Source: JAEUOS01 sp965279115
Lineage (GTDB): Bacteria; Pseudomonadota; Gammaproteobacteria; Burkholderiales; JAEUOS01
Reading direction: 5' to 3'
DNA: 64,000 bases
Assembly (NCBI GenBank): GCA_965279115.1
Contig: OZ257137.1
Location: 6,572,001 to 6,636,000 of the forward strand
In this document: positions 1 through 8,422 of the stretch, one piece after another
Layout of the letters: the number at the start of each line of letters is the position of its first letter
Position numbering within the stretch: position 1 is the first letter of the stretch
Position numbers and translations under genes: made by a program
The notes under the pieces: model-generated
What the model saw: only the letters and a program-made list of their open reading frames with translations
Told to the model about the DNA's origin: nothing
Database searches by the model: none

Positions 1-2184
1 CGTCTGTGCAACGGCGTCGCCGCCCTGCACGGCCTCCTTGGCGGCCTTGGTGGCCTTGGCATCGGTGACCTTGGCGTTGTCGGTGTTCTGCGCGATCGAC
101 GCCGCCATCTGCTCGACCGACGAGGTGGTCTGCTCGACGCCGGCCGCCTGCTCGGATGCGGACTGCGAGAGGGATTGCGCGGTGGCGCTGACCTGCTCGG
201 AGGCGCCGGTGAGCGCATCGGCCGCGGTACGCACATCACCAATGATCTTGGTGAGCTGCTCGCCGGTGCTGTTGGCGTCGTCCTTGAGCTTGCCGAACAT
301 GCCTTCATATTCACCGGTGATGCGCTGCGACAGGTCGCCGCTGGCCAATGCGCCAAGCACACGCACCACTTCGGAGAGGCCGACCTCGCTGGTTTCCATC
401 AGCTTGTTCATGCCGGTGCCGAGGTTGAGGAAGAAGCCCTGCTTGCCCTCCAGCGGCAGGCGGTTGGAGAAGTCACCGTTGACCGCGCCTTGCACGATGC
501 CTGCGATCTCGGCTTCCACCAGAACTTCCGCGGTGCGGTCCTTCCATTCCACCACGGTGCCGACGCGCTTGCCGTCCGCATCGACAATCGGATTGGCGAT
601 CAAAGCGAATGAAAGCTTGCCGACCTTGATCTCGGTCTTGTGGGTGGCACGCAGACCCGCCAGCATGTTGCGCTGGTGCGACGGATTCTTGTGGAACACG
701 TCGATGTTGGCGCCAATCAGCTTGCGCACGTCGAACTGCGGCAGGGTCTTGCGCAACTCGGCCTCGTTCTCCTTCATCATCTCGGTGACCGACTCGTTCA
801 TGTAGGCGATCTCGCAATCGGCGTTGGCGATCATCACGTTGGTGGAGCACTTGTCGAGGGCGTTCTTGATGCGCAGATTCTCGGCGGCGAGCGCCTGCTC
901 GCGCTGACGGGCGGCCAGTTCCTCGGTCGTATCCTTCCACTCGACCACCGTACCGATGCGCTCGCCCTTCGCGTCGCTGATCGGATTGACGATCAGGTTG
1001 AAGGTACGTCCGCCAATCCTTAGGTCGGTCTTGTGGGTACCCTTGAGACTGCCCAGCATGTTGCGCTGGTGCGACGGGTTCTTGTGGAAGGCGTCGATGT
1101 TGGTGCCGATCACCGAGCGTGCACTGAAGGCAGGCAGGTCCTTGCGGATGTCGGCCTCGGCCCGGGCGAGCATTTCCTTGAGCGAATCATTGGTGTAGGC
1201 GATGTTGAGCGAGGCATCGGCCACCATCACGTTGGTGGCGGCCACATCGAGGGCGCTCTTGACGCGCAGGTTTTCCGCCGCGGCAACCGATGCCGTCTTG
1301 AAATTGGCCTGGACCCGGTCGATCGCGTCGGTGATCAGGGCCTTCTTGCCCGGCAGACGGTCCATGGCTTGCGAGAGATCCCCTTCGGCGTACTTTGTGA
1401 CCACCTCGACGATCTTCATCTTGACGGCGATGTGCGACGCGACCAGATCGTTGACGCCCTTGGCCATCCTCGCGTAGGGTCCGGACATCGCCGCGGCCGG
1501 CAACATGTGGTCGATCATCCCGGCCTCGTGTTGACGCGACATCTCGTCAAGAGCACGCTGGAACGCCTCGCCCTCCGCGGTGAGGCCGCGAATCACGAAC
1601 CAGCTGGTGACAGCGGTGATGCCCGCGACCAGCAATGTCGCGCCCGTCATCAGGCCGGCGGAGTGGGACTGCGAGCCCAGGGCGATAAGCCCCAGCATGA
1701 GAACGACCGGGGTCGCCAGGGCGACCGCGATCCTGGTTGAAGCCAAGCTATTGTTTTGCATGTTGGGTCTCTCCTCTTGGATGGATGCGTGGTCCTGCAT
1801 TGTTCGGGCGAGCAGTCCGTAAACCTCGGTCCACGCCGCCCGCACCGCTGGCGTGAAATCCGTCTTCAATCCCTGTTCAAGGGTCCACAGCAAGGCGGCA
1901 CCGACCGTGTCGTAATCCCTCGCCTTGACGCCGTAACCGGTGTGCCGCGCGCCCAGCTGTTTCACCAACGGCACCAGCGTTCCCAGGTCGTCGAGCCCCT
2001 TGACCGCCATGGCGATCATGGCCATCAGCCGCTTTCCCTGCGCCTGCATGTCGCCCTTGAACAACGTGGTGAGCGTCGGGTCCAGCTCGAACAGGCGCCG
2101 GTAGAACAGCGCCGCGGCCGTGTCGGCGATCGGCGCCACCTTGGCAAAGCTTTGCTGGACAAGTGCTATGTGTCCTGGATTCAT
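1..2184 (-). CDS. Globin-chemoreceptor (MCP) fusion, C-terminus cut by window edge
   Basis: One open frame with no stop joins a globin to a methyl-accepting chemotaxis protein and runs off the window (728 codons seen). Residues 1-135 are a flavohemoglobin/VHb-type globin, with FY (B10 Tyr28), Q near position 47 (E7) and proximal His81 in LGARHTGYG. The MCP part begins at Met142: two hydrophobic helices (about 152-196), a HAMP-like linker, two PAS domains ending in GTVVEWKD, then the start of the signalling helix with SAxAQSLSQSASEQAAGVEQTTSSVEQ-type residues. An AGGAGAG sequence lies just upstream of the ATG for Met142 (1759-1761), so a separate MCP could also start there. The globin ATG at 2182-2184 has AAGGGAG upstream. 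The expected role is haem-based gas or redox sensing coupled to CheA. It is last of the visible chemosensory operon. A lost stop codon or an assembly indel could mimic the fusion. Confidence 0.85.
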   Translation of the reverse strand, partial: MNPGHIALVQQSFAKVAPIADTAAALFYRRLFELDPTLTTLFKGDMQAQGKRLMAMIAMAVKGLDDLGTLVPLVKQLGARHTGYGVKARDYDTVGAALLWTLEQGLKTDFTPAVRAAWTEVYGLLARTMQDHASIQEERPNMQNNSLASTRIAVALATPVVLMLGLIALGSQSHSAGLMTGATLLVAGITAVTSWFVIRGLTAEGEAFQRALDEMSRQHEAGMIDHMLPAAAMSGPYARMAKGVNDLVASHIAVKMKIVEVVTKYAEGDLSQAMDRLPGKKALITDAIDRVQANFKTASVAAAENLRVKSALDVAATNVMVADASLNIAYTNDSLKEMLARAEADIRKDLPAFSARSVIGTNIDAFHKNPSHQRNMLGSLKGTHKTDLRIGGRTFNLIVNPISDAKGERIGTVVEWKDTTEELAARQREQALAAENLRIKNALDKCSTNVMIANADCEIAYMNESVTEMMKENEAELRKTLPQFDVRKLIGANIDVFHKNPSHQRNMLAGLRATHKTEIKVGKLSFALIANPIVDADGKRVGTVVEWKDRTAEVLVEAEIAGIVQGAVNGDFSNRLPLEGKQGFFLNLGTGMNKLMETSEVGLSEVVRVLGALASGDLSQRITGEYEGMFGKLKDDANSTGEQLTKIIGDVRTAADALTGASEQVSATAQSLSQSASEQAAGVEQTTSSVEQMAASIAQNTDNAKVTDAKATKAAKEAVQGGDAVAQT

Positions 2185-2208
2185 GGTTTCTCCCTTGGCG
2201 ATGCGCGA

Positions 2209-2427
2209 CTAGCGCCCGCCATGTGCGCCGGCGATCGGCCGGCTTGCGCGTGGTGCCGGCAGCTGCTGCCCGGCGCATTCGTTGAGTTTTTCGGCAAGCG
2301 CCAGGAGGTCCGGGTTGAAGCCGATACCGAGTTGCGCCATCTTCAGAACCCAGGCGGTCTCGGCCAGACCTTCCAGCAGCGATCCCGCATCGGCCGGCAA
2401 GGCGGCCGCGCGCCTGAACATGTTCAT
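2209..2427 (-). CDS. Small protein in chemosensory operon (72 aa), function unknown
   Basis: The ATG overlaps the cheA stop codon in an ATGA tetranucleotide, so translation is coupled to cheA. The gene ends 24 nt before the globin-MCP start. The protein has an amphipathic, probably helical N-terminal half (residues 1-50, with GSLLEGLAETAWVLKMAQLG) and a Pro/Arg/Gly-rich tail. There is no signal peptide or membrane segment. I do not recognise the family. Its position between CheA and a chemoreceptor suggests a role with the array, but that is context only. Confidence 0.6.
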   Translation of the reverse strand: MNMFRRAAALPADAGSLLEGLAETAWVLKMAQLGIGFNPDLLALAEKLNECAGQQLPAPRASRPIAGAHGGR

Positions 2428-4640
2428 GAGACCTCCTGAGGTTCAGGCGCAGCGGCCGGCTCCGCCTGGCCGGTTTCCACCTGCGCCCGGGCCAGATGGG
2501 TCAGCGACGCGATGTCGAGGATCAATCCGACCTCGCCCGATCCCAGGATCGTCGAGCCGGCGATGCCGCGCACGTTGCGGAACATCTTGCCAAGCGGCTT
2601 GATCACGGTCTGGAACTCGCCCAGCAGATGGTCGACCACCAGCCCGGCCTTTTCCGCGCCGTTTTTCACCACCACCACACTTTGTCGCGCGGAGGCGGGA
2701 CCATTGAGTCCGAACATGCGCCCCACCTGCACCACCGGCAATGCCGCGTCGCGCAACACCATCATTCCGGTGGTGGCGCCGGCCGCGCCGCCGAGTGCGG
2801 GCGTGCCGTCGATGCATTCGATCACCCGGTCGAGCGGGATGACGAAAGAGCAGTCGCCGACCCGTACCAGGAATCCATCGATGATCGCCAGCGTCAATGG
2901 CAGGCGGATCTCCACCGTGGTACCGCGTCCGCTCACGCTGCGGATGCCGACCGTGCCGCGCAGGCCCTCGATGTTCCGCCGCACCACATCCATGCCGACA
3001 CCGCGTCCGGACAGGTTGGTGACCTGGTCGGCCGTGGAGAAGCCGGCTTCGAAGATCAGGTTGTCGATCTCGTGGTCGGTGAGGCCGGCCCCGGCGGCGA
3101 CCAGGCCCTTTTCGACCGCCTTGGCCAGCACCTTGTCACGCCGGATGCCGCGCCCGTCATCCTCGATGCGGATGAGGATGCCCCCGGAGTCGTGGCAGGC
3201 GGAAAGATGGACAGTCCCGCAACGCGGCTTGCCGGCGGCCTCGCGCTCGGCCGGCGTCTCCATGCCGTGGTCGAGCGCGTTGCGCACCAGGTGCATGAGC
3301 GGGTCGCCGATGTGCTCGACCACCGATTTGTCGAGTTCGGTTTCCGCCCCCGACAGTTCGAGTGACACTTCCTTTGAAAGCTCGCCGGCGACATCACGCA
3401 CCACCCGCTTGAAGCGCGCGAAGGTCTCGCCTATCGGCACCATGCGCAGCGACAGCGCGCCGTTGCGGATCTCCTCGATCAGGTGGCCCATTGAAAGCGT
3501 GGATTCGATCAGCGGCGAATTGTTCGCCTGGCGCGCCTGAATGGTGGTGCCGGCGCTGGCGATGACCAGCTCGCCCACCAGGTTGATGAGGTCGTCGAGC
3601 TTGTCGGCGCGTACCCGGACGTAGCGTGCTTCCTCGCTGCGGGCTTCGCGGGTCTTGGCCTGCTTGCTCAATGCGGCGTTGACGGCTGCCGCGGGCGCCA
3701 GGCTCTCCTCGACCAGGACTTCGCCCAGCGGGGCTGGCGTTCCGGTGGACACGCGCGCGGCCTGCTCGGCCAGACCCTGTTGCAATTCGGCCCTGGTCAG
3801 GGCGCCGCAACCCACCAGGATCTCGCCCAGCTGGGCCCCGCCGTTGCCGGCGCTTTCGATCAGGGCGATCACGTCGGCCAGCTTGCGGTCCGGCGGGAGA
3901 ATGCGCAAAGTGCAGCACTCCTTGACCAGATCGAACGCGGCCTCGATTTCCTCCTTGCAGCGCGGGCCGGCCATCAGGACCTCGAACTCGAGATGGCAGC
4001 TTTCCGGATTGAGCGCACCGATCGAGGGTACCGCATCGGCGAAAATGCGCGCCGCCTTCACTTCGCCCTGTGAGGACAGATAGCCGATCACCGAAAGGGG
4101 ATCGAAACCGTCCCGGAAGGTGTCCTCACCGAAACGCATCGACACCAGCCAGTCGTCATGGTGGCCGGAGGTTCCGGCACTGCCGGCCGCAGGCTCCGGC
4201 GCGACCACCGCGGCGACGCCTGGTTCCAACGTGCCGCCCATGTACTGGTTGAGGCGCTCGCCCAGCCATGAGGAGAGTTGCGTGATCTCCGGTGATTCTT
4301 CCGTGTCTTCGCCGCCGCCCTGGCACTGTTCGAGCAGGGCCCGGATGTGGTCGCCGCATTCGAACATGAGCGACGTGAGATTGATGTCGAGCAGGAATAC
4401 CCCCTCGCGCAACCGGTCGAGCACGGACTCCACCTTGTGGGTGAAGGCCACCACCGGCATCAGGCCGAACATGCCGGCCGACCCCTTGATGGTGTGGGCG
4501 GCACGGAACATGGCATTGAGGGTTTCGCGATCGGTCGGGTCTTCTTCCAGCTTCAGGAGGGAGGCCTCGATCTGCTCGCACATCTCGCGGGCCTCCGCGA
4601 AGAACAGCGAGCGCGCCTGGTCCAGCACGGTGTCGGTCAT
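2424..4640 (-). CDS. cheA: Chemotaxis histidine kinase CheA
   Basis: Histidine kinase that phosphorylates CheY-type regulators in response to chemoreceptors. The 738 residues give HPt (1-110, phospho-acceptor His49 in AAHTIKGSAG), a middle region with two LGEILV/LGEVLV repeats (about 245-310) resembling the type II secretion E-protein N-terminal fold, a P3 dimerisation helix (DDLINLVGELV), a HATPase domain (HLVRNALDHG, DDGRGI, SGRGVGMDVV) and a C-terminal CheW-like domain. The start was placed at MTDTVLDQ because it overlaps the STAS stop (ATGA) and begins the HPt fold. A longer open frame upstream lies inside the STAS and CheY genes. Confidence 0.96.
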   Translation of the reverse strand: MTDTVLDQARSLFFAEAREMCEQIEASLLKLEEDPTDRETLNAMFRAAHTIKGSAGMFGLMPVVAFTHKVESVLDRLREGVFLLDINLTSLMFECGDHIRALLEQCQGGGEDTEESPEITQLSSWLGERLNQYMGGTLEPGVAAVVAPEPAAGSAGTSGHHDDWLVSMRFGEDTFRDGFDPLSVIGYLSSQGEVKAARIFADAVPSIGALNPESCHLEFEVLMAGPRCKEEIEAAFDLVKECCTLRILPPDRKLADVIALIESAGNGGAQLGEILVGCGALTRAELQQGLAEQAARVSTGTPAPLGEVLVEESLAPAAAVNAALSKQAKTREARSEEARYVRVRADKLDDLINLVGELVIASAGTTIQARQANNSPLIESTLSMGHLIEEIRNGALSLRMVPIGETFARFKRVVRDVAGELSKEVSLELSGAETELDKSVVEHIGDPLMHLVRNALDHGMETPAEREAAGKPRCGTVHLSACHDSGGILIRIEDDGRGIRRDKVLAKAVEKGLVAAGAGLTDHEIDNLIFEAGFSTADQVTNLSGRGVGMDVVRRNIEGLRGTVGIRSVSGRGTTVEIRLPLTLAIIDGFLVRVGDCSFVIPLDRVIECIDGTPALGGAAGATTGMMVLRDAALPVVQVGRMFGLNGPASARQSVVVVKNGAEKAGLVVDHLLGEFQTVIKPLGKMFRNVRGIAGSTILGSGEVGLILDIASLTHLARAQVETGQAEPAAAPEPQEVS

Positions 4641-4939
4641 GCTTCCTCCCCCGCAATCGCGCCGGGTTCGAGATAACCGGCAAGGCCGAAATGTTCGAAG
4701 CGTTCGCGCACGGGTTCCGGCACGTCGGCAAAGGCGATCCGGTGCCCGTCCCGCCTGCCGGACTGCGCGGTTGCGAGCAGCAGTTGCAGCCCGGCCGCAT
4801 CGAGTTCGCTCAACTGGGCCAGGTCGATGCGCAGTTCGTCGCCGGCTTCCAGATCGGCCAGCAGCGCCGCGATCGCGGCGCCCGACTCGGCGGCCGCGTA
4901 GATGTTCAGTTCCGCCGGTGCGGACCAGACCAGGCTCAT
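4637..4939 (-). CDS. STAS-domain protein of the chemosensory operon
   Basis: A 100-residue single STAS (anti-sigma antagonist type) domain. The start overlaps the cheY stop (ATGA) and the stop overlaps the cheA start, so the three genes are tightly coupled. The conserved loop that usually has a phosphorylatable Ser or Thr reads SELDAAGLQLLL, with Ala in that place. It is therefore unlikely to be switched by phosphorylation like SpoIIAA, and may act as a constitutive docking partner. That role is inferred. Confidence 0.85.
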   Translation of the reverse strand: MSLVWSAPAELNIYAAAESGAAIAALLADLEAGDELRIDLAQLSELDAAGLQLLLATAQSGRRDGHRIAFADVPEPVRERFEHFGLAGYLEPGAIAGEEA

Positions 4940-5304
4940 GGCAACACCAGCTTCGAAACCGCATCGAGCACCGCCGGCGGCGTGAACGGCTTGGTGATCC
5001 AGGCCCGTGCGCCGGCGGCCTTGCCTTCGGCCATCTTGGCCGCCTGTCCTTCGGTGGTCAGCATGATCACCGGGGTGAACTTGTACGACGGGTGCGCCTT
5101 CACCTGCTTGAGGAAGGTCAGCCCGTCCATGTTGGGCATGTTCACATCCGAGATGATCAGGTGGATCTTGCGCCCATCCATCTTGGTCAGGGCATCCTTG
5201 CCATCCGATCCTTCGACCACGTCGTAGCCGGCGCCCTTGAGCGTGAGCGCCACCACCTGGCGGAAGCTGGCGGAATCGTCGACGATGAGTATTGTCTTGG
5301 CCAT
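4936..5304 (-). CDS. cheY: CheY-like single-domain response regulator
   Basis: A 122-residue receiver domain with no output domain. The acidic pair is Asp9-Asp10, the phospho-acceptor Asp53 is in ISDVNMPNMDG, the switch Thr is in MLTTE, and Lys105 is in ITKPF. This is the normal CheY size. It lies second in the operon after the MCP gene (53-nt gap) and overlaps the STAS gene by 4 nt. Expected phosphoryl donor: the CheA two genes downstream. Confidence 0.95.
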   Translation of the reverse strand: MAKTILIVDDSASFRQVVALTLKGAGYDVVEGSDGKDALTKMDGRKIHLIISDVNMPNMDGLTFLKQVKAHPSYKFTPVIMLTTEGQAAKMAEGKAAGARAWITKPFTPPAVLDAVSKLVLP

Positions 5305-5357
5305 TTTTTTCCCGTTTGCGTCTGATGACAAAAGTTCTGTGAAGCCGAGTGCGGTTG

Positions 5358-6542
5358 CTAGAAGAAGGTGACGGCGCTGGCGGGTTCGGCAGGTCTTGAA
5401 CCGTCCGACGGCGCGTGCAGATGGCGTTCCTCGTCCATGGTGTAGGTGGACTGCAGGCGGGCCATCCACTCCTGCGGCGCCGGAACCGACACCGTCGAGG
5501 CGGGATGGGCGGCGAGCTCCCCGATGCGCGCCAGGTCGGTCCGCACGACATCGAGAATCTGCGAGATGCGGTCCTGGAACTGGAATGCCGTGAGCATCTG
5601 CGCGACTTCGCCCTGCAGCGCCGCGCCGCGCTGGCGCAATTGCGCGCCGTCGCCGGAAATCTGCTCCATGGTCGCGTGCAGCGAGGCCAACACCTCGTCG
5701 ACCACCTTGCCGGACGAGGCCGCAAAGGCACGGTCTTCATCGGCGACACGGCGTGCGGTCGCGAGGGATACGTTGATCACTTCACCCACCTTGGCGATCT
5801 GCTCGGCGATACGCTTGCCGGTTTCGCCTGACGAGGTGGAGAGCTTGCGGACTTCATCGGCGACCACCGCGAACCCGCGCCCGGCCTCGCCGGCCCGCGC
5901 CGCCTCGATGGAAGCGTTGAGGGCGAGCAGGTTGGTCTGCGCGGCGATCTTGCCGACTTCTTCGGCCATGCTGGTGAGCGCCCGGGTGATGTCGGACAGG
6001 CCTTCCAGCCGGGCAAGCATCGCCTCCTTGCCCTCGATGACACCGGAGAGCGCCAGGACAACCGGCCGCAACTTCTGCTCGGCCGCCCCGAGGGCGGACA
6101 AACTGGAGCCGCCAGCGGCGGCCGGTGCCGACGAAGTCGAGAATCCGGCTGCCTCGAACTGGGCCAGCATGGCGGTCAAGCCGCCCAGCAGATCGCTCGT
6201 CGCGTCGGCGCTTTGCTTCGCGACCGCCTCAAGGTGCGAGCACCAGACCGGCGCCACACTGCCGATGACCGGCGCCAGGTCCGGCGGACGATGCGCCTGT
6301 TCGACCTCGAGCGACACGATGCGCGCGGCCAGCGCGGCGCGCTCAGCCTCCAGCGAAACCAGCCTGCGCCGCGAAAACACCAGGAATGCGATGCCGGCGC
6401 AACCCAGTCCGATCGTTGCGCCCGCCACACCCCCGGCCGGCAAAAGCAGGGAGGCCGCCGCCGCGGCCGCAATGGCGACCAGCCAGGCCCATTCGCCGGC
6501 ACAAAGTTTGCCGGTCAAGCCGGTTTCCGGATCAATTTGCAT
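5358..6542 (-). CDS. Methyl-accepting chemotaxis protein without periplasmic sensor
   Basis: A 394-residue chemoreceptor and first gene of the operon. Two hydrophobic segments (about 18-60) form a short membrane hairpin with no room for a periplasmic ligand domain. A coiled region follows, then the signalling tip with AAQTNLLALNASIEAARAGEAGRGFAVVADEVRKL. The C-terminal part has FQFQDRISQIL, seen in receptors wired to non-flagellar or accessory CheA systems. The protein ends in VTFF with no tethering pentapeptide. Input may come from another protein or from membrane state. Confidence 0.92.
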   Translation of the reverse strand: MQIDPETGLTGKLCAGEWAWLVAIAAAAAASLLLPAGGVAGATIGLGCAGIAFLVFSRRRLVSLEAERAALAARIVSLEVEQAHRPPDLAPVIGSVAPVWCSHLEAVAKQSADATSDLLGGLTAMLAQFEAAGFSTSSAPAAAGGSSLSALGAAEQKLRPVVLALSGVIEGKEAMLARLEGLSDITRALTSMAEEVGKIAAQTNLLALNASIEAARAGEAGRGFAVVADEVRKLSTSSGETGKRIAEQIAKVGEVINVSLATARRVADEDRAFAASSGKVVDEVLASLHATMEQISGDGAQLRQRGAALQGEVAQMLTAFQFQDRISQILDVVRTDLARIGELAAHPASTVSVPAPQEWMARLQSTYTMDEERHLHAPSDGSRPAEPASAVTFF

Positions 6543-6827
6543 GGTGTTTTGCGCAATTCGCTTTATTCATATCAATTGACTCAATCCAATAATTTCTTTA
6601 GTTGATTGCACTGTTGATATGTACATTTTGATCATTTGGACGGATCGTACGTATCAGGGCCTCGGGCGCATCGCCAAATGACGGCCGGATAAGCGGCCCA
6701 AATCAACGAATTGGCACGCGGCCCCATGGCCGACCATGTCCGGGTGCGAATATCCATGCGGCGCGCGTTGCAGTAATATGCGCAATTCAAACGCCATCAC
6801 CATGGATCGTTTCGGGGAAGGAGCATC
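6543..6827. other. Divergent intergenic region, chemosensory operon / HTH-receiver gene
   Basis: 285 bp, much more AT-rich near 6550-6650 than the flanks, so it probably holds the promoter of the minus-strand operon and that of the plus-strand regulator. I see no copy of the palindrome found at other promoters in this window and no clear terminator. Confidence 0.5.
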
Positions 6828-7460
6828 GTGGTCAGTCAGATCGACAAGCAGGACATGTCCGGCGACAGCGGCAAGTCCTGCACCACCAATGAAGCCGCCG
6901 AACTGCTGGGGATTTCCCTGCAAACGGTGCAGCGCTGGATGGACCGTGGCCACTTGCGCGGCTGGCGCACGCCCGGTGGTCATCGGCGCGTCGAAATCGC
7001 CAGCGTGCATGAGTTGCTGGCCACCGCGCGCCAGGCCGAGGCCGGTGCCGGTCCGGTGAATGGCCGGTCCGACGCATCGCCGCGCATTTACCTGGTCGAT
7101 GATGTCCCGGCCGACCTCGAATTGTTGGAAGCGATCGCCCAGTTCGTGATGCCGAAATCGCGCCTGGTTGGCCTCACCAGTGGTTTCGCAGCCCTCATGG
7201 CGATCGGCCGCGAGCCGCCCGATCTGCTGATCACCGACATCGCCATGCCCGGCTTCGACGGCATCGAAATGATCCGTTCCATGCGCGAGAACGCGGCCAC
7301 CGCGAATGTGCCCATCATCGCCGTGTCGAGCTATCACGACGAGGAAATCCGGCGCATGTTCGGCGCCATTCCGGAAGGCGTGGCCTTCCTGCGCAAGCCG
7401 GTCACACCGGACGCGCTGCGTACCGCGATCGCCAAGGTGCGCCAGGGCGAAACGGTCTGA
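6828..7460 (+). CDS. Excisionase/MerR-type HTH fused to response-regulator receiver
   Basis: A 210-residue regulator. Residues 17-70 form an excisionase-like winged HTH (TTNEAAELLGIS, then VQRWMDRGHLRGWRTPGGHRR). Residues 85-207 form a receiver with Asp91-Asp92, phospho-acceptor Asp137 in LLITDIAMPGFDG and Lys190 in LRKP. The GTG start was chosen because GGAAGGAG lies 4 nt upstream; an ATG eight codons in is possible. The order DNA-binding then receiver is the reverse of the usual one. It is divergent from the chemosensory operon and may control it. Confidence 0.88.
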   Translation: MVSQIDKQDMSGDSGKSCTTNEAAELLGISLQTVQRWMDRGHLRGWRTPGGHRRVEIASVHELLATARQAEAGAGPVNGRSDASPRIYLVDDVPADLELLEAIAQFVMPKSRLVGLTSGFAALMAIGREPPDLLITDIAMPGFDGIEMIRSMRENAATANVPIIAVSSYHDEEIRRMFGAIPEGVAFLRKPVTPDALRTAIAKVRQGETV

Positions 7461-7470
7461 GGACCGCGCC

Positions 7471-8037
7471 TTAAGCGGTACGCGCCACGACCGGCCGTTC
7501 GCTGCCGAAAACCCTGTCCCAGAAGCCGCTGGTCACGCCGTAGCACCCGGGTGCACTACCGGTGCCGTGATGGACCGCGTGCCTGCGCTTGAGGCGGACG
7601 AACCAGCCGGCGCGCAGCGCCCAATGATGCAATGCGTGGTGGGTGGTCGCATACGCGAGGTAACCGGTCACCATGCCGAACGTGAACGCGTTGGCGCAAA
7701 GGACGCCGGCCGCGGCGAAAACCGGCAGGAACACCAGCAACACGAACAACGTCGCCGTCGCGATGGTCGGTGAGCAGATCAGCGCGGTCGGCCGCTGATG
7801 GTGCAGCCGGTGCCAGTGTCGAAACGGCGCCATGCCATGCAGCACGAACCGGTGCAGCACATACTCGGTCAGGGTCCAGGCGGCAAGCCCGCTGACCGCC
7901 GCCAGCGCCATGAGCGGCGACTGCGGGGCCGGCACCGCCACAAGCAGGTACGCGGCCAGCGCTGCGGCGACGCCGCCATACAACAGGAAGTCGGCGCGAT
8001 ATGCCATCTTCCCTTGCTCCAGACTGAACAGTCCCAT
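7471..8037 (-). CDS. Fatty acid hydroxylase / sterol desaturase family membrane protein
   Basis: A 188-residue integral membrane di-iron enzyme candidate. Histidine clusters typical of the superfamily are present: HRFVLH, HRLHH, HHALHH and HAVHH, followed by YGVTSGFWDRVFG. About four hydrophobic segments are visible. The substrate is unknown; lipid or carotenoid hydroxylation are family possibilities. A second in-frame ATG ten codons downstream could be the true start. It sits alone between a regulator gene and the cbpM/cbpA pair. Confidence 0.85.
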   Translation of the reverse strand: MGLFSLEQGKMAYRADFLLYGGVAAALAAYLLVAVPAPQSPLMALAAVSGLAAWTLTEYVLHRFVLHGMAPFRHWHRLHHQRPTALICSPTIATATLFVLLVFLPVFAAAGVLCANAFTFGMVTGYLAYATTHHALHHWALRAGWFVRLKRRHAVHHGTGSAPGCYGVTSGFWDRVFGSERPVVARTA

Positions 8038-8098
8038 GCGTGCTCTTTCAAGAAGGGGGCCGCGAGCCGTCCGCGAGGCGGCGGTCGCAGTGGCAGCG

Positions 8099-8422
8099 CT
8101 ATTGCGCGCGGGGTATCAACGCCTGGCTCGCCGCAAGCCTGCCCTCGAGTTCGTCGATGCGATCGAGCAGCATGATCGCCAACGCCATGGCATGGGTATC
8201 GAGTTCGAGCTCGTCGCGCATGCGCCGTGCCTTGCGAACACGCAGCAGGCAATCGGCACCGAAAGCCCACTGGGAAGCCAGCGGGTTGGTCGGCACCAGG
8301 ACGCCATAGTCGACCAGCTCGGTCAGTTCGGCTTCGGGCAGGCCGGAGAGGATCGCCAGTTCGCCGATCGAAAGCCGTTGCCAGTCGGCCAGCCAGGTTA
8401 CGTCGTGGTAGTCAGCCTGCAT
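8099..8422 (-). CDS. cbpM: Chaperone modulator CbpM
   Basis: A 107-residue MerR-HTH-like protein of the CbpM family, which binds and inhibits the DnaJ homologue CbpA. It has the typical segment LSIGELAILSGLPEAELTEL and a C-terminal helix (LLDRIDELEGRLAAS). It starts inside the 3' end of cbpA (11-nt overlap), as in other cbpA-cbpM operons, which supports both the assignment and the start. Confidence 0.9.
   Translation of the reverse strand: MQADYHDVTWLADWQRLSIGELAILSGLPEAELTELVDYGVLVPTNPLASQWAFGADCLLRVRKARRMRDELELDTHAMALAIMLLDRIDELEGRLAASQALIPRAQ

Noticed and set aside
2500..3540. Plus-strand frames of 289 and 342 codons opposite cheA
   Set aside because: Antisense shadows of a canonical CheA with all kinase motifs intact.
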